Assembly: GCA_044374295.1 (NCBI GenBank)
Contig: JBILOU010000001.1
Location: 1-64,000 of the forward strand
Source of the DNA: CAIZGX01 sp044374295
GTDB taxonomy: Bacteria > Bacteroidota > Bacteroidia > Flavobacteriales_D > Sanyastnellaceae
Reading direction: 5' to 3'
DNA: 64,000 nt
Part shown: one piece after another, positions 6,937 through 15,505 of the stretch
How positions within the stretch are numbered: the stretch's first letter is position 1
Layout: the number at the start of each line of letters is the position of its first letter
Notes under the pieces: model-generated
Seen by the model: only the letters and a program-made list of their open reading frames with translations
What the model was told of the DNA's origin: nothing
Databases searched by the model: none
Translations under genes and position numbers: made by a program

Positions 6937-8187
6937 TTAATTGTTTTCTTGAACTTTTTTCGCCAAGTTTTTCAATCGGAGCATAATGAAGAAGGCCATG
7001 AGCGTGAAGCACATGGCCACGTACCCAACAATGTGATAGTTCTGTAAAGGCGCATTGGCGTTGGTCTGCGTAATAATACTTCCTGCTAAGGCGGCACTTA
7101 TTCCGGATGCGGTGCTTTGTGCCGCTGAATTCAAACTCATGAAACCTGCACGATGCTTGGGGTTCACTACACCACTTATAATAGTGTTGGCTGGAATCAT
7201 TCTTCCCGTTACCATAACAAAGAAAAATCCGGCAATGGTTAATACAATCCATAAATCTGTTTCAGGAAGATTTGTGTTGATGAAAATTGGAATAAGTGAA
7301 AGCAAGGCAAAGAATCCGAACACCTTAAATCTTCCAATTTTATCTACTGCCCTTCCAATTAAAATACTGCTGATTACCGTGCAGAATCCACCAACCAGAT
7401 AGATGTACTTCACTTCGTGTTGTTCCAGTTTCACATTGGAAATCATGTACGGTGTCAAGAATGAAATAATGGTGAATTGCCCGAGCACCAACAGCACGGT
7501 AAACAGCAAAGCATTGCGCTGCGCCACATTCGAGAACGAAGCCTTGAATGTTTCCATAGGTTGAAACTTGTGCGTTCTGCGTTCCAAGTGATCGCGCAAC
7601 GCTGGAAGTGTTTTCCATGCCATGAACCAAAACGGAAGACTCAAGGCACTCACCATGTAAAAAGGCACGTGCCAATTTCCATCAAAAAAATCGACCATGG
7701 TCAAGGCCATGGGTACGCCCAAAATAGAAGCCAATGAAAACGCGAGCGTCACTGCAGCAACTGCCTTTCCTCTTCTTTCCATAGGAAAAACATCCGCTAC
7801 AATTGACATGACTAATCCGCCTAAAAGACCTCCAGTAATTCCTGTTAAGATTCGCGTGCCAACAAAGAGGTAGTAATTCAATTCGTTATTATCGGTGGTT
7901 GGAACTAACGCGCTACTTACTGTTCCTAACATGAATCCTAAGTAAGCAAACAACAGTGCCTTCTTCCGCGGAAGATTATCGAGATAAAACACACCTAAGA
8001 AAGAAGTCACTCCGGCGGCCAATCCGTATGAGCTCACCAACCAACCGAATCCCGCCGGACCAATGCCCAAGTCGCGCTTCAAGATGTCGCCCATGGGCAT
8101 CATGATCATGAAGTCTACGATGTTGGTGAACTGAATGGCAGCTAACGCAACTAAGATCCAGCGTTCTTTCTTTGTTGAATTAGCCAT
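6937..8187 (-). CDS. MFS transporter (drug:H+ antiporter-like)
   Basis: The 416 residues carry about 12 hydrophobic helices in two halves, as in the major facilitator superfamily. Around the second loop lies GVFYLDNLPRKKALLFAYLG, the equivalent of the MFS motif A (GxLxDrxGRrr), repeated in the second half as GRAVDKIGRFKVFG. A GGLLGGLVMSIVADVFPMERRGKA stretch resembles the helix 4 and following loop of DHA1-type exporters. Substrate is unknown. The 5' end overlaps the preceding acyltransferase by 8 nt, so the two are probably co-translated and may act on the same compound. Confidence 0.87.
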   Translation of the reverse strand: MANSTKKERWILVALAAIQFTNIVDFMIMMPMGDILKRDLGIGPAGFGWLVSSYGLAAGVTSFLGVFYLDNLPRKKALLFAYLGFMLGTVSSALVPTTDNNELNYYLFVGTRILTGITGGLLGGLVMSIVADVFPMERRGKAVAAVTLAFSLASILGVPMALTMVDFFDGNWHVPFYMVSALSLPFWFMAWKTLPALRDHLERRTHKFQPMETFKASFSNVAQRNALLFTVLLVLGQFTIISFLTPYMISNVKLEQHEVKYIYLVGGFCTVISSILIGRAVDKIGRFKVFGFFALLSLIPIFINTNLPETDLWIVLTIAGFFFVMVTGRMIPANTIISGVVNPKHRAGFMSLNSAAQSTASGISAALAGSIITQTNANAPLQNYHIVGYVAMCFTLMAFFIMLRLKNLAKKVQENN

Positions 8188-9442
8188 TGTTTTGGGAATT
8201 CCATTCCCGCTGTTTAATATCTAAAACGCCTTGCCATTCTTGTTTGAACGGAAAACGTTGCGGCTCACTTCCTGGATGAACTTTCGTGAAGAATAATTTC
8301 AATAATGCGTTTCTCAATTTTCCTGGGTGACGCAAGGCGATGCGCATTTCAACAGGCACTGCACCGAAGGTAGACTTGATTTCTCCAGCCGTTCTTCCAA
8401 ATGCTATCTCTTCGCACTGCTCGTCAATGGCCCATTTCACGAATGAAAGAAGCATGTTTGAATAAAGACCATAAGTAGCGTTCGCTTCGTAATCTACTCC
8501 AACCAAGAACGCTTCAAGTTCTTTGTTGTTGATGAGCGCAATCTGATATCCGACAATTTCATTTGCCACATAGTAGGCCTGAATAAGCATCTTCTCTTGA
8601 AGCGACTTTTTCAATTCAACCAAAAATTCGGTTGTTAAAGGTTCCATGGCAAACTCTGCGCGATCGTATACATTTCTATACAACGCCTGAACCAAGATTT
8701 CATTCGCTTCTAAGTCTTCGGCGCTCCAGATGCGGGTTTCAACACTTTCACATTTTTTCAATGCTGCTTTCGCTTTCGTTCTGAACTTCGTGTTTAACGC
8801 GTTCAAATAATCGTCGAACGTCTTCCAGCTTTTATCGAAAGGCATCTTCAACAAATGATCCACTGCGAACGTATGAAATCCACATTCCTTCAACTCATTC
8901 AGCGCATCGTAATCTTTCGGATAGAAGTCTTTCACCACAACCGCTTGCGTATCTCTGTTGCTTTTCCGTAAAAAATGAATGACATCGGTGAGGGCATAGC
9001 ACAAAGCCGTTGTGGCCTCTTCCACCTGAATTTCCTTTTGAAAAATGTATCCGTGCGGACCGGTGCAGAATGGACTGCCACACACCACCAACGGGTATTG
9101 ACGCGACTGTCTTCCGAAAACACGCGCAACAAATCCCGCTCCGCCTTCCACATCTACGTGCGATTTCAATTCTCCTGAAACAAAATAGGTGTATTGCAAA
9201 ACCGCAATGCCAATGGGCATTTCATTCTTGAAAAACAAAATGTAGAACAGGTTTCCTTCCCAACATTTCGAAAGAGCCGATAAATAGTTTGAAGAGAGAA
9301 AAACGTTTTGTTCGTGATTCAAGGAATCCCATGTTTCTGTTGGGACATCGGCAAACTTATCGGTCACGGTATAACTGAGCTCGGAAGAGCCCAGTGCCCA
9401 TCGCACCTTCTTTCGTTCACCAAACACACAACAGTTTACCAT
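8180..9442 (-). CDS. GNAT/FemAB-like N-acyltransferase
   Basis: This 420-residue soluble protein is divided like double-GNAT (BioF2/FemAB type) acyltransferases: an N-terminal half with YTYFVSGELKSHVDVEGGAGFV, then FRTKAKAALKKCE, and a C-terminal half ending in the characteristic strands VGYQIALINNKELEAFLVGVDYEANATYGLYSNMLLSF..IDEQCEEIAFGRTAGEIKSTFG. Such enzymes transfer acyl or aminoacyl groups, often to cell-wall or lipid substrates, but the substrate here is unknown. It is first in a five-gene operon, and a -7 element TACCTTTG lies 17 nt upstream of the ATG. Confidence 0.6.
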   Translation of the reverse strand: MVNCCVFGERKKVRWALGSSELSYTVTDKFADVPTETWDSLNHEQNVFLSSNYLSALSKCWEGNLFYILFFKNEMPIGIAVLQYTYFVSGELKSHVDVEGGAGFVARVFGRQSRQYPLVVCGSPFCTGPHGYIFQKEIQVEEATTALCYALTDVIHFLRKSNRDTQAVVVKDFYPKDYDALNELKECGFHTFAVDHLLKMPFDKSWKTFDDYLNALNTKFRTKAKAALKKCESVETRIWSAEDLEANEILVQALYRNVYDRAEFAMEPLTTEFLVELKKSLQEKMLIQAYYVANEIVGYQIALINNKELEAFLVGVDYEANATYGLYSNMLLSFVKWAIDEQCEEIAFGRTAGEIKSTFGAVPVEMRIALRHPGKLRNALLKLFFTKVHPGSEPQRFPFKQEWQGVLDIKQREWNSQNNG

Positions 9443-9459
9443 AATTCGCTAGAGATTTG

Positions 9460-9490
9460 CAAAGGTAAAGACACTTCAAGCTTAACTTTG
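9460..9490. promoter_or_regulatory. Divergent promoter region: two -7 elements back to back
   Basis: The minus-strand TACCTTTG (9467-9460) serves the acyltransferase operon and the plus-strand TAACTTTG (9483-9490) serves the DCC oxidoreductase at 9506. Both match the Bacteroidota -7 consensus TAnnTTTG exactly. The -33 TTG elements are not clear. Confidence 0.6.
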
Positions 9491-9505
9491 TTTAATTCCT
9501 AACGA

Positions 9506-9901
9506 ATGTTAATCCCCAAAAAGATACTTTTCTTCGACAGCGACTGCCTCTTTTGCAACCGTTGGGTGCAACGCATTCACAGCCATGCGCTTCACTCCGA
9601 CTTGTATTTTTCTGGGTTGAAGGGAAAAGAGGCTGAGCACCATCTTTCTGATGAAGAACGCGCTTCACTTTCCGGAATTATATTGGTTGTAAATGGAAAG
9701 AAATACCACAAAGGGCTTGCGCTTCGCTACTTGTTTCACGAAGTGAAGGCACCCCTCTCGTTTTTGTTAATACTGACTTTCTTTTGTCCGCTTTTTTTAT
9801 TGAATGGGATTTATAATTTTATTGCGCGAAACAGACACCGTATAAACGGAAAAAACGCTTGTGAATTTGACCCTACCTTGCAATCGAAAATACTTCCATA
9901 A
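9506..9901 (+). CDS. DCC family thiol-disulfide oxidoreductase-like protein (DUF393)
   Basis: This 131-residue protein starts with a strand and the signature FFDSDCLFCNRWVQ (about residues 9-22), the D-x-D-C-x-x-C thioredoxin-like motif of the DCC/DUF393 family. A further hydrophobic stretch is present at about residues 82-105 (APLSFLLILTFFCPLFLLNGIYNFIA), also typical. Family members are thought to act in thiol redox chemistry at the membrane, but a substrate is not known. The next gene begins 2 nt after the stop, so the pair is likely one transcript. Confidence 0.88.
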   Translation: MLIPKKILFFDSDCLFCNRWVQRIHSHALHSDLYFSGLKGKEAEHHLSDEERASLSGIILVVNGKKYHKGLALRYLFHEVKAPLSFLLILTFFCPLFLLNGIYNFIARNRHRINGKNACEFDPTLQSKILP

Positions 9902-9903
9902 CC

Positions 9904-10620
9904 ATGATTGAAAACCTTCCTTTTTCGCTAATCGTAGTGACTTGCATTGTCACAGTGCTAGCGGGTATGATGATGACTTACGCCTTTGTTCGTGGACATC
10001 ACCGAGCGCAGCAACGCGCACACCTGTTCGCGCTTGCGCTATTGGGATGGTCGATCTTCCAAGCTACGTTGGCTTTGAACCGTTGGTTTATGGACAAGAA
10101 AACAGGAACGGGACATTTGTTATTTCCGATTGTTTTTTCCTCTGTACTTCTTTTGTTATTGGCCTTCACGCCGCGCGGAGCAAGGTTTCTAAGAGCACTT
10201 CGTCCTTCATGGTTGTATAGTTTGCAATACTTGCGAATTCCTATCGCATCTATGTTCTACATTTTAGCAACATGGAAACAAACGCCGTGGGAGATGACTT
10301 TTTACGGTATGAATTTCGACATTGCCTTCGGTGTTCTTGCCTTGGCGTGCATGCCGATTTTCCCAAAGAAAAAAAGCAAGTATAAACTTGCTTTTTCAAT
10401 CTTCAATGTTGTTGGAATTGCCTCAATTGTTTGGCAGTATATTTTGGTGTTAGGAAGCGTGCCGAGCGATTCGCAATGGCTTGGACTTACTCAGCCAAAC
10501 TATTCAGCAACTCACTTTCCTTACGGATGGTTTGTCACTGTCATCTTCCCGCTCATACTAGCTTCCAATGTTGCGCTATTGGTTCAGAACCTTACGCATC
10601 ACGAGAAACCCATTTTGTAA
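9904..10620 (+). CDS. Hypothetical membrane protein, 238 aa
   Basis: This protein has about seven hydrophobic segments, with a basic loop after the first (RGHHRAQQRAH) and another at KKKSKYK. Its N-terminus is outside-facing by the positive-inside rule. The topology is reminiscent of seven-helix heme or sensor proteins, but no motif allows a family call. It is 2 nt downstream of the DCC thiol oxidoreductase and probably in the same operon, which might mean a redox-related membrane partner; that is inference only. The stop codon directly abuts the stop codon of the convergent YfhO gene, with no room for a separate terminator. Confidence 0.5.
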   Translation: MIENLPFSLIVVTCIVTVLAGMMMTYAFVRGHHRAQQRAHLFALALLGWSIFQATLALNRWFMDKKTGTGHLLFPIVFSSVLLLLLAFTPRGARFLRALRPSWLYSLQYLRIPIASMFYILATWKQTPWEMTFYGMNFDIAFGVLALACMPIFPKKKSKYKLAFSIFNVVGIASIVWQYILVLGSVPSDSQWLGLTQPNYSATHFPYGWFVTVIFPLILASNVALLVQNLTHHEKPIL

Positions 10621-13299
10621 TTACGCCTTCTTCTCTTCGCGGTAAACAATAAATCCTGCGAATGCGAGCAGTGCGAAAAGCAATGCCGATCCTGCGTAAG
10701 AGAGAGTTGTTCCTTTCTCCCAAACCTTTGGTTCGAAAGACCATTCAACCGTGTGTGTTCCTGCTGGAACCATTACTCCACGAAGAACGTAGTTCACGCG
10801 TGCAGCATCCACTTCGTTTCCATCTATTCTGCAAATCCATCCTTGTGGATAATAGATTTCACTGAACACAACAGGCTGTGCTTCTGCTGAAGTGTTGTTC
10901 ACTTCGTAGCGCAAAACTTTGGTTTCGTAGGCCAACATGCGAACTGATGCGGTGCTATCTACTGCTGTTTGTGGCGCACGGAATTGTGTCGCGAAAGCCG
11001 CTTGGGTTGTGGCTTCCATCTTCGGGTTTATTTCACCCAAAGCAACAATTTCTTCGTCACTGTTGTTGGTAGTACTCACCTTGGATACAAACCAAGCATT
11101 ACCCAAAGCGAATTTATTTGGAAGTGCAGGTTGCTCAGGATTTCCAATGTAGTACTTGGTATTCAACATATTTAAAACCGTTAAAGTTCCTCCCAAAGAA
11201 TCGTATGTACCCGCTTGCAAATAAGCAAGGGCACTGTCTAACTCTTCAGCCAAATGGAAATCGATAATCTCTTGCATGCGCTTCAACTTCGCACCGTGAT
11301 ATCCGCCTATGCTCTTGTGGAAGAATGAAGTTTCGGCATCGTTGAACGGATTGCCTAAACGAGCCACACGGAAATCAGAGTTCAACTGAAGAGCACCAAA
11401 ATTGGCAACTTCCTTCAAAGCACCTTTTGTCTTCACGTGATCGTAAATACCTGAATTCGTCAAGGCTTGTTCCAAAGCATTTGACTTGTTGTCGAAATCT
11501 GCAACAGCAGGTTTTTCCAAATCGAGAATCGAGAAGTCTGCAGCGCTAGGCTTGACAGGAATCTCCTTTTCTTCAAGCGTTACAAATTTCTTGTACGCAC
11601 CTTTTTCCTTTTCTAAATTCAGATAACGTCTTGAAACGCTGAATCCATCGAACAAAACAATTACTCCTACAATCGGAAGAATAGCCATTTTCAAAGTCTT
11701 GTTGTTCACGTATATGAGCGCGAGAACTCCACCCGAAATCAACAACACCAAGAACAATGAACGCTTCGCATCGGCCTTGAAAATTTCAGCTCGCACATCT
11801 TGCAATGCGCTGCTGTAATCGTCAACCATAGCCACTTGTTCTTTCGGAGCGCTCTTCGCCATTTGATCGAATTGCTCCTGTTCTTGTTGGCTAATCATGG
11901 TTCCTGTTGAACTTGGACTAACATTTAAATACATGATCACAATTACAAAAACAGCAACTGCTCCTGTAAGAATTTTCTTTCCGTTCTTTCCCCAAGCCAC
12001 TTCGCCTTCAACCAATTTCTTCAAGAACATCATACCCATAGCAGCAGCCATGACTTGAATAAGCACCAAGATCATTTTTGAATCGCGGAACTTGTTGTAC
12101 ATCGGAATTTTTTCAATGAACATGGAATTCAATCCAGTCATTTCCTTCAAACACAATCCGAGTGCAAGCAGGGTAATAACCAAGAATGGCCATTTGATTC
12201 CATCTTTCAATCCAACAAATGCTAAGATGAACAACGTCATAATCGCAGCACCGAAATAGAACGCACCACCGGTGAAGCGTTGTGCTCCCCAATAGCTGTT
12301 GGTTCCTTTTAGGTCGTCTTTGAATTTGTTTACATTTTTATTTCCTTTCGCGGCATTTGGAATAGCCTCTTTGTTTTTATCTCCAATTGCAGCAGAAGCA
12401 CCGCCTTTGGCATTCGGGATTATCAATGACCATTGCTCTCCTGAAGCGAAGTTGTAATCGAGAATGTAAGAACCGCTCAGACCTTCTTGTTCAATGTTTG
12501 AGCTTTCCTTTGGTTTAAGTGTAAGGTCTGAACTACCACGCGTGGTGTATTTGCTGTACTCGTAGGTAGTCATTAAGTTACTCGCACTTGGAAGTACAGC
12601 AACTACGCTAGCAACCGCCAACACGACCAATGACATACCTAGCGCTTTGAATTGTTTTGCTAACACTAAACGAATCGATTCTCCCACGGCAACTGCCACA
12701 AGCAAGAATGCCAAATAGTAAGTCATTTGCAGGTGATTCGCAGCAATGTTCAATCCCAAGAAAAGCATAAAGATGGCGCCACCTAAATACGCTCTGCCTC
12801 TGAACGCCAGAATGAATCCACCAAGCGCTGGGGCCAAGAATGCAATGGAAGTAACTTTACCTGTATGTCCGGCGCCGAGATACAAAATGTTAATGGTTGC
12901 GAAACCGAAGGCCACTGCACCCACCAAACTGTACCAAGGACCTAAGCGAAGACACAATCCGAGAATGTAATACCCCAAGAAGCACAAGAACAAGGTTCCA
13001 ATTGCGCCAGGTAAACCTAGACGAAGGGTTAGTAAAATTGGACGAAGCAAGTTAGCGTTATGTTCTGTAGAAACTTGGTAAGCCGGCATTCCACCGAACA
13101 TAGAGTTCGACCAAAGGGCCTCTTCATTGTGAAGTTCACGGTAGTTAGAAAGTTCTTGAGACATGCCTCTCCACTGAACAATATCGGGTTGATTCAAATC
13201 GTAACCTTGCCAAAGCGGTGAAAAATAAACACTCGCTAAAATCACGAGTGAGAGGATTGCCACTGCGTGTGGCCAAGACAATTTCAAAAACTTATTCAT
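10621..13299 (-). CDS. YfhO family membrane protein
   Basis: This 892-residue polytopic protein resembles the Bacteroidota branch of YfhO. An N-terminal region of about 10 helices carries the loop DIVQWRGMSQEL (about residues 38-49) and the segment LWSNSMFGGMPAYQ (about 62-75), which are typical of this branch. There are soluble loops in the middle and a large periplasmic-type beta domain (about residues 600-850) with a final membrane helix. YfhO proteins are GT-C-like and in Firmicutes support lipoteichoic acid glycosylation; the Bacteroidota role is not known. DUF4834 lies 1 nt upstream, and a GldA-like ATPase precedes that, all on the minus strand. Confidence 0.85.
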   Translation of the reverse strand: MNKFLKLSWPHAVAILSLVILASVYFSPLWQGYDLNQPDIVQWRGMSQELSNYRELHNEEALWSNSMFGGMPAYQVSTEHNANLLRPILLTLRLGLPGAIGTLFLCFLGYYILGLCLRLGPWYSLVGAVAFGFATINILYLGAGHTGKVTSIAFLAPALGGFILAFRGRAYLGGAIFMLFLGLNIAANHLQMTYYLAFLLVAVAVGESIRLVLAKQFKALGMSLVVLAVASVVAVLPSASNLMTTYEYSKYTTRGSSDLTLKPKESSNIEQEGLSGSYILDYNFASGEQWSLIIPNAKGGASAAIGDKNKEAIPNAAKGNKNVNKFKDDLKGTNSYWGAQRFTGGAFYFGAAIMTLFILAFVGLKDGIKWPFLVITLLALGLCLKEMTGLNSMFIEKIPMYNKFRDSKMILVLIQVMAAAMGMMFLKKLVEGEVAWGKNGKKILTGAVAVFVIVIMYLNVSPSSTGTMISQQEQEQFDQMAKSAPKEQVAMVDDYSSALQDVRAEIFKADAKRSLFLVLLISGGVLALIYVNNKTLKMAILPIVGVIVLFDGFSVSRRYLNLEKEKGAYKKFVTLEEKEIPVKPSAADFSILDLEKPAVADFDNKSNALEQALTNSGIYDHVKTKGALKEVANFGALQLNSDFRVARLGNPFNDAETSFFHKSIGGYHGAKLKRMQEIIDFHLAEELDSALAYLQAGTYDSLGGTLTVLNMLNTKYYIGNPEQPALPNKFALGNAWFVSKVSTTNNSDEEIVALGEINPKMEATTQAAFATQFRAPQTAVDSTASVRMLAYETKVLRYEVNNTSAEAQPVVFSEIYYPQGWICRIDGNEVDAARVNYVLRGVMVPAGTHTVEWSFEPKVWEKGTTLSYAGSALLFALLAFAGFIVYREEKKA

Positions 13300-13300
13300 G

Positions 13301-13540
13301 TTATTCCTGGTCTTTTATTTCTACAAAATCTACGTATTCGCTGTCTGGCGTTTTGTGTCCAGTCGTCTGCTTGTTTCCAAACTGAGGCTCGCTTTCTCTT
13401 CGTTTATTCTTGTTCACTTCTTCGTTTACTTTATTCACAGCATAATTCGCAGTTAAACGAACTACAAATCGAATAATTCCTGAAATGATAAAAATCCAAA
13501 GAATGGTTTTTAAAACTCCACCTAAACTCGCAACCATCAT
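13301..13540 (-). CDS. DUF4834 family small membrane protein
   Basis: This 79-residue protein has one hydrophobic helix (about residues 6-30) followed by a basic, then acidic polar tail (KNKRRESEPQFG..SEYVDFVEIKDQE). The ending YVDFVEIKD is the recognisable signature of DUF4834, found in Bacteroidota. Function is unknown. It overlaps the GldA-like gene by 4 nt and is separated from YfhO by 1 nt, so the three are probably one operon. Confidence 0.72.
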   Translation of the reverse strand: MMVASLGGVLKTILWIFIISGIIRFVVRLTANYAVNKVNEEVNKNKRRESEPQFGNKQTTGHKTPDSEYVDFVEIKDQE

Positions 13541-14241
13541 TTCGTTGTCAACTCTTTAAATACTTGTTCCAATTTCTGATCTGAAGCCGTTAACTCATTA
13601 ACAGGCGCATTCGCTACCACATTTCCTTTACTAATGATTACCACACGAGAACACATAGCCTCTACTTCTTGCATGATATGGGTAGAAAGTAAAACGGTCT
13701 TTTCCTTCCCCATTTGAATAATAATCTCACGAATGTCTGCAATCTGGTTTGGATCCAAACCACTCGTTGGTTCATCGAGAATCAAAACTTCCGGATCGTG
13801 AATAATGGCTTGAGCCAATCCCACACGCTGACGGTAACCTTTCGACAATTGTTGAATGGGCTTGTGCGCTTCAGGCGTTAGACCAACCAAGGCAATAACC
13901 TCTTCCACCCTACTCTTCAAATTCTTTACGCCGTGAAGACTTCCTGCAAAAGTCAAATACTCGCGAACATACATGTCTGTGTACAACGGATTGTGCTCGG
14001 GCAAATAACCCACGCGTCTCTTCACTTCTAAAGGCTTCTCGTTTACATCGAATCCACAGACTGAAACCTTTCCCGACATAGACGGAATATAGCCTGTGAT
14101 AATCTTCATCATTGTACTCTTTCCCGCCCCATTCGGACCTAAGAAGCCAATGACCTCTCCTTTTTTCGCTTCGAAGGAAACTCCATTCAAAGCGGTTTGT
14201 GTACCGAACATCTTGACTACCTGACTTACTGAAATTGACAT
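13537..14241 (-). CDS. gldA: ABC transporter ATP-binding protein, GldA-like
   Basis: This 234-residue ABC ATPase has Walker A GPNGAGKST (about residues 34-42), the Q-loop region VGYLPEHNPLYTDM, signature LSKGYRQRVGLAQAI (about 133-147), Walker B VLILDEPTSGLD, and H-loop LLSTHIMQEVEAM. The sequence around YLPEHNPLY and the family placement fit GldA, the ATPase of the gliding-motility GldAFG transporter. It is shorter than I recall for F. johnsoniae GldA (about 300 residues), missing the C-terminal extension, and no gldF or gldG permease is next to it. It might therefore be another ABC-2-type exporter ATPase. An imperfect -7 element (TATCTTTA) lies at 14284-14277. Confidence 0.72.
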   Translation of the reverse strand: MSISVSQVVKMFGTQTALNGVSFEAKKGEVIGFLGPNGAGKSTMMKIITGYIPSMSGKVSVCGFDVNEKPLEVKRRVGYLPEHNPLYTDMYVREYLTFAGSLHGVKNLKSRVEEVIALVGLTPEAHKPIQQLSKGYRQRVGLAQAIIHDPEVLILDEPTSGLDPNQIADIREIIIQMGKEKTVLLSTHIMQEVEAMCSRVVIISKGNVVANAPVNELTASDQKLEQVFKELTTK

Positions 14242-14347
14242 AAAGGTCGTGTCTGTTATTTACTAAAATTCGAGTGTAAAGATAGCAGAAATCACTTGTC
14301 AGTTCGGCCACTGACCTTAGTCAATTCCACAACTACATATTAATTCG

Positions 14348-14355
14348 TATATTCG
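14348..14355 (+). promoter_or_regulatory. Promoter -7 element (TATATTCG) for the FIST gene
   Basis: TATATTCG differs by one base from TAnnTTTG and ends 22 nt before the FIST ATG at 14378. It is the only good candidate in the 14242-14377 divergent gap. Confidence 0.45.
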
Positions 14356-14377
14356 AAGACCCTTTAGCCCAAAAACT

Positions 14378-15505
14378 ATGAAAACAGAGCAAATACAATG
14401 GACGGTCACCAAAGATTGGGACACAAGAAATATTCAACTCAGCAATGCTCAATTGGTCCTGGTTTTTGCAGGCATTGACATTATTCCCAATTGCAATTAT
14501 TACGAAAAGCTTCATGCGGTGTATCCAAATGCTCAGATTGTTTTGGTTAGCACATCAGGCGAGATTCAAGGAAATGAAATGTTTGAAAATACGGCTTCGG
14601 CCACGGCCATTTATTTCGAAAATACTCCCATGCGCATTTCTTCGAAAGAGAACATAGGCGGGAGAGACGCTGAGCAGATTGGAATTGAAATTACAAATGA
14701 GCTGCTAACAGAAAACTTGAAACATATTTTGTTATTCTCTGAGGGCGGACACATGAATGGTGATCACCTTATTGAGGGAATTTCAAAAAATCTTCCCAAG
14801 CATATTGTTGTAACCGGAGGAATGGCTGGTGATTCCGCGCGATTCGCAAAAACCATGATGGGACTGAATGAAAACCTTTCTGAAAATTTAGTTATTGCCA
14901 TTGGTTTATACGGAGATGCAATAGAGGTTGGTTATGGATCAAACGACGGTTGGGATCTGTTCGGTCCATTGAGATTGGTTACCAAAGCTGAAGAGAATGT
15001 TCTCTATGATTTAGACGATACCAATGCGTTAGAAATTTATAAAAAATACCTCGGCGATCGGGCGAATGAGCTGCCGGGTGCGGCCTTACTCTTCCCTCTT
15101 TGTATTTTGAAACCTGACGGAACGAGGTTGGTTCGTACCATTCTTTCAATTAACGAAGAAAATCAAAGCATGCTCTTTGCTGGAAATGTTCCAGTAGGAT
15201 CGAAAGTTCAATTTATGATGGCGAACTTCGACCGTGTCATCGAAAGCGCCAGCGTTGCCGCATTAAAAAGTCGTATTCATGAAAATGAAAATCCCGATTT
15301 AACCCTCATGGTTTCTTGCGTTGGTCGAAAGCTTGTGATGCAAAATAGAACTGAAGAAGAGATTGAAGCTGTGGTAGAAACCTACAATAAAGAATCAACC
15401 TTTTGCGGGTTTTACAGCAATGGAGAAATTTGTCCATCTACCGACGGCGTAAATTCGTTGCATAATCAAACCATGACCATAACAACGTTCAAAGAGAGAG
15501 TATGA
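14378..15505 (+). CDS. FIST domain sensor protein
   Basis: This 375-residue soluble protein has the FIST_N domain (about residues 25-220; e.g. YPNAQIVLVSTSGEIQG, LLFSEGGHMNGDHLIEGI, VVTGGMAGD) and the FIST_C domain (about 225-365; e.g. ALEIYKKYLG, LLFPLCILKPDGTRLVRTI, VSCVGRKLVM, TFCGFYSNGEICP). FIST domains are thought to bind small ligands and to feed signals into kinases or cyclic-di-GMP enzymes. The stop codon overlaps the start of the hybrid kinase (ATGA at 15502-15505), so the two are surely coupled and are most likely partners. No membrane segment is present, so the sensing would be cytosolic. Confidence 0.93.
   Translation: MKTEQIQWTVTKDWDTRNIQLSNAQLVLVFAGIDIIPNCNYYEKLHAVYPNAQIVLVSTSGEIQGNEMFENTASATAIYFENTPMRISSKENIGGRDAEQIGIEITNELLTENLKHILLFSEGGHMNGDHLIEGISKNLPKHIVVTGGMAGDSARFAKTMMGLNENLSENLVIAIGLYGDAIEVGYGSNDGWDLFGPLRLVTKAEENVLYDLDDTNALEIYKKYLGDRANELPGAALLFPLCILKPDGTRLVRTILSINEENQSMLFAGNVPVGSKVQFMMANFDRVIESASVAALKSRIHENENPDLTLMVSCVGRKLVMQNRTEEEIEAVVETYNKESTFCGFYSNGEICPSTDGVNSLHNQTMTITTFKERV

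Noticed and set aside
7340..7675. A 111-codon minus-strand frame
   Set aside because: It is a different frame inside the MFS transporter gene, which has clear family motifs; this frame is a shadow.
13537..13540. Frameshift or gene fusion between DUF4834 and the GldA-like gene
   Set aside because: It is a plain 4-nt start/stop overlap; both proteins have complete family patterns.
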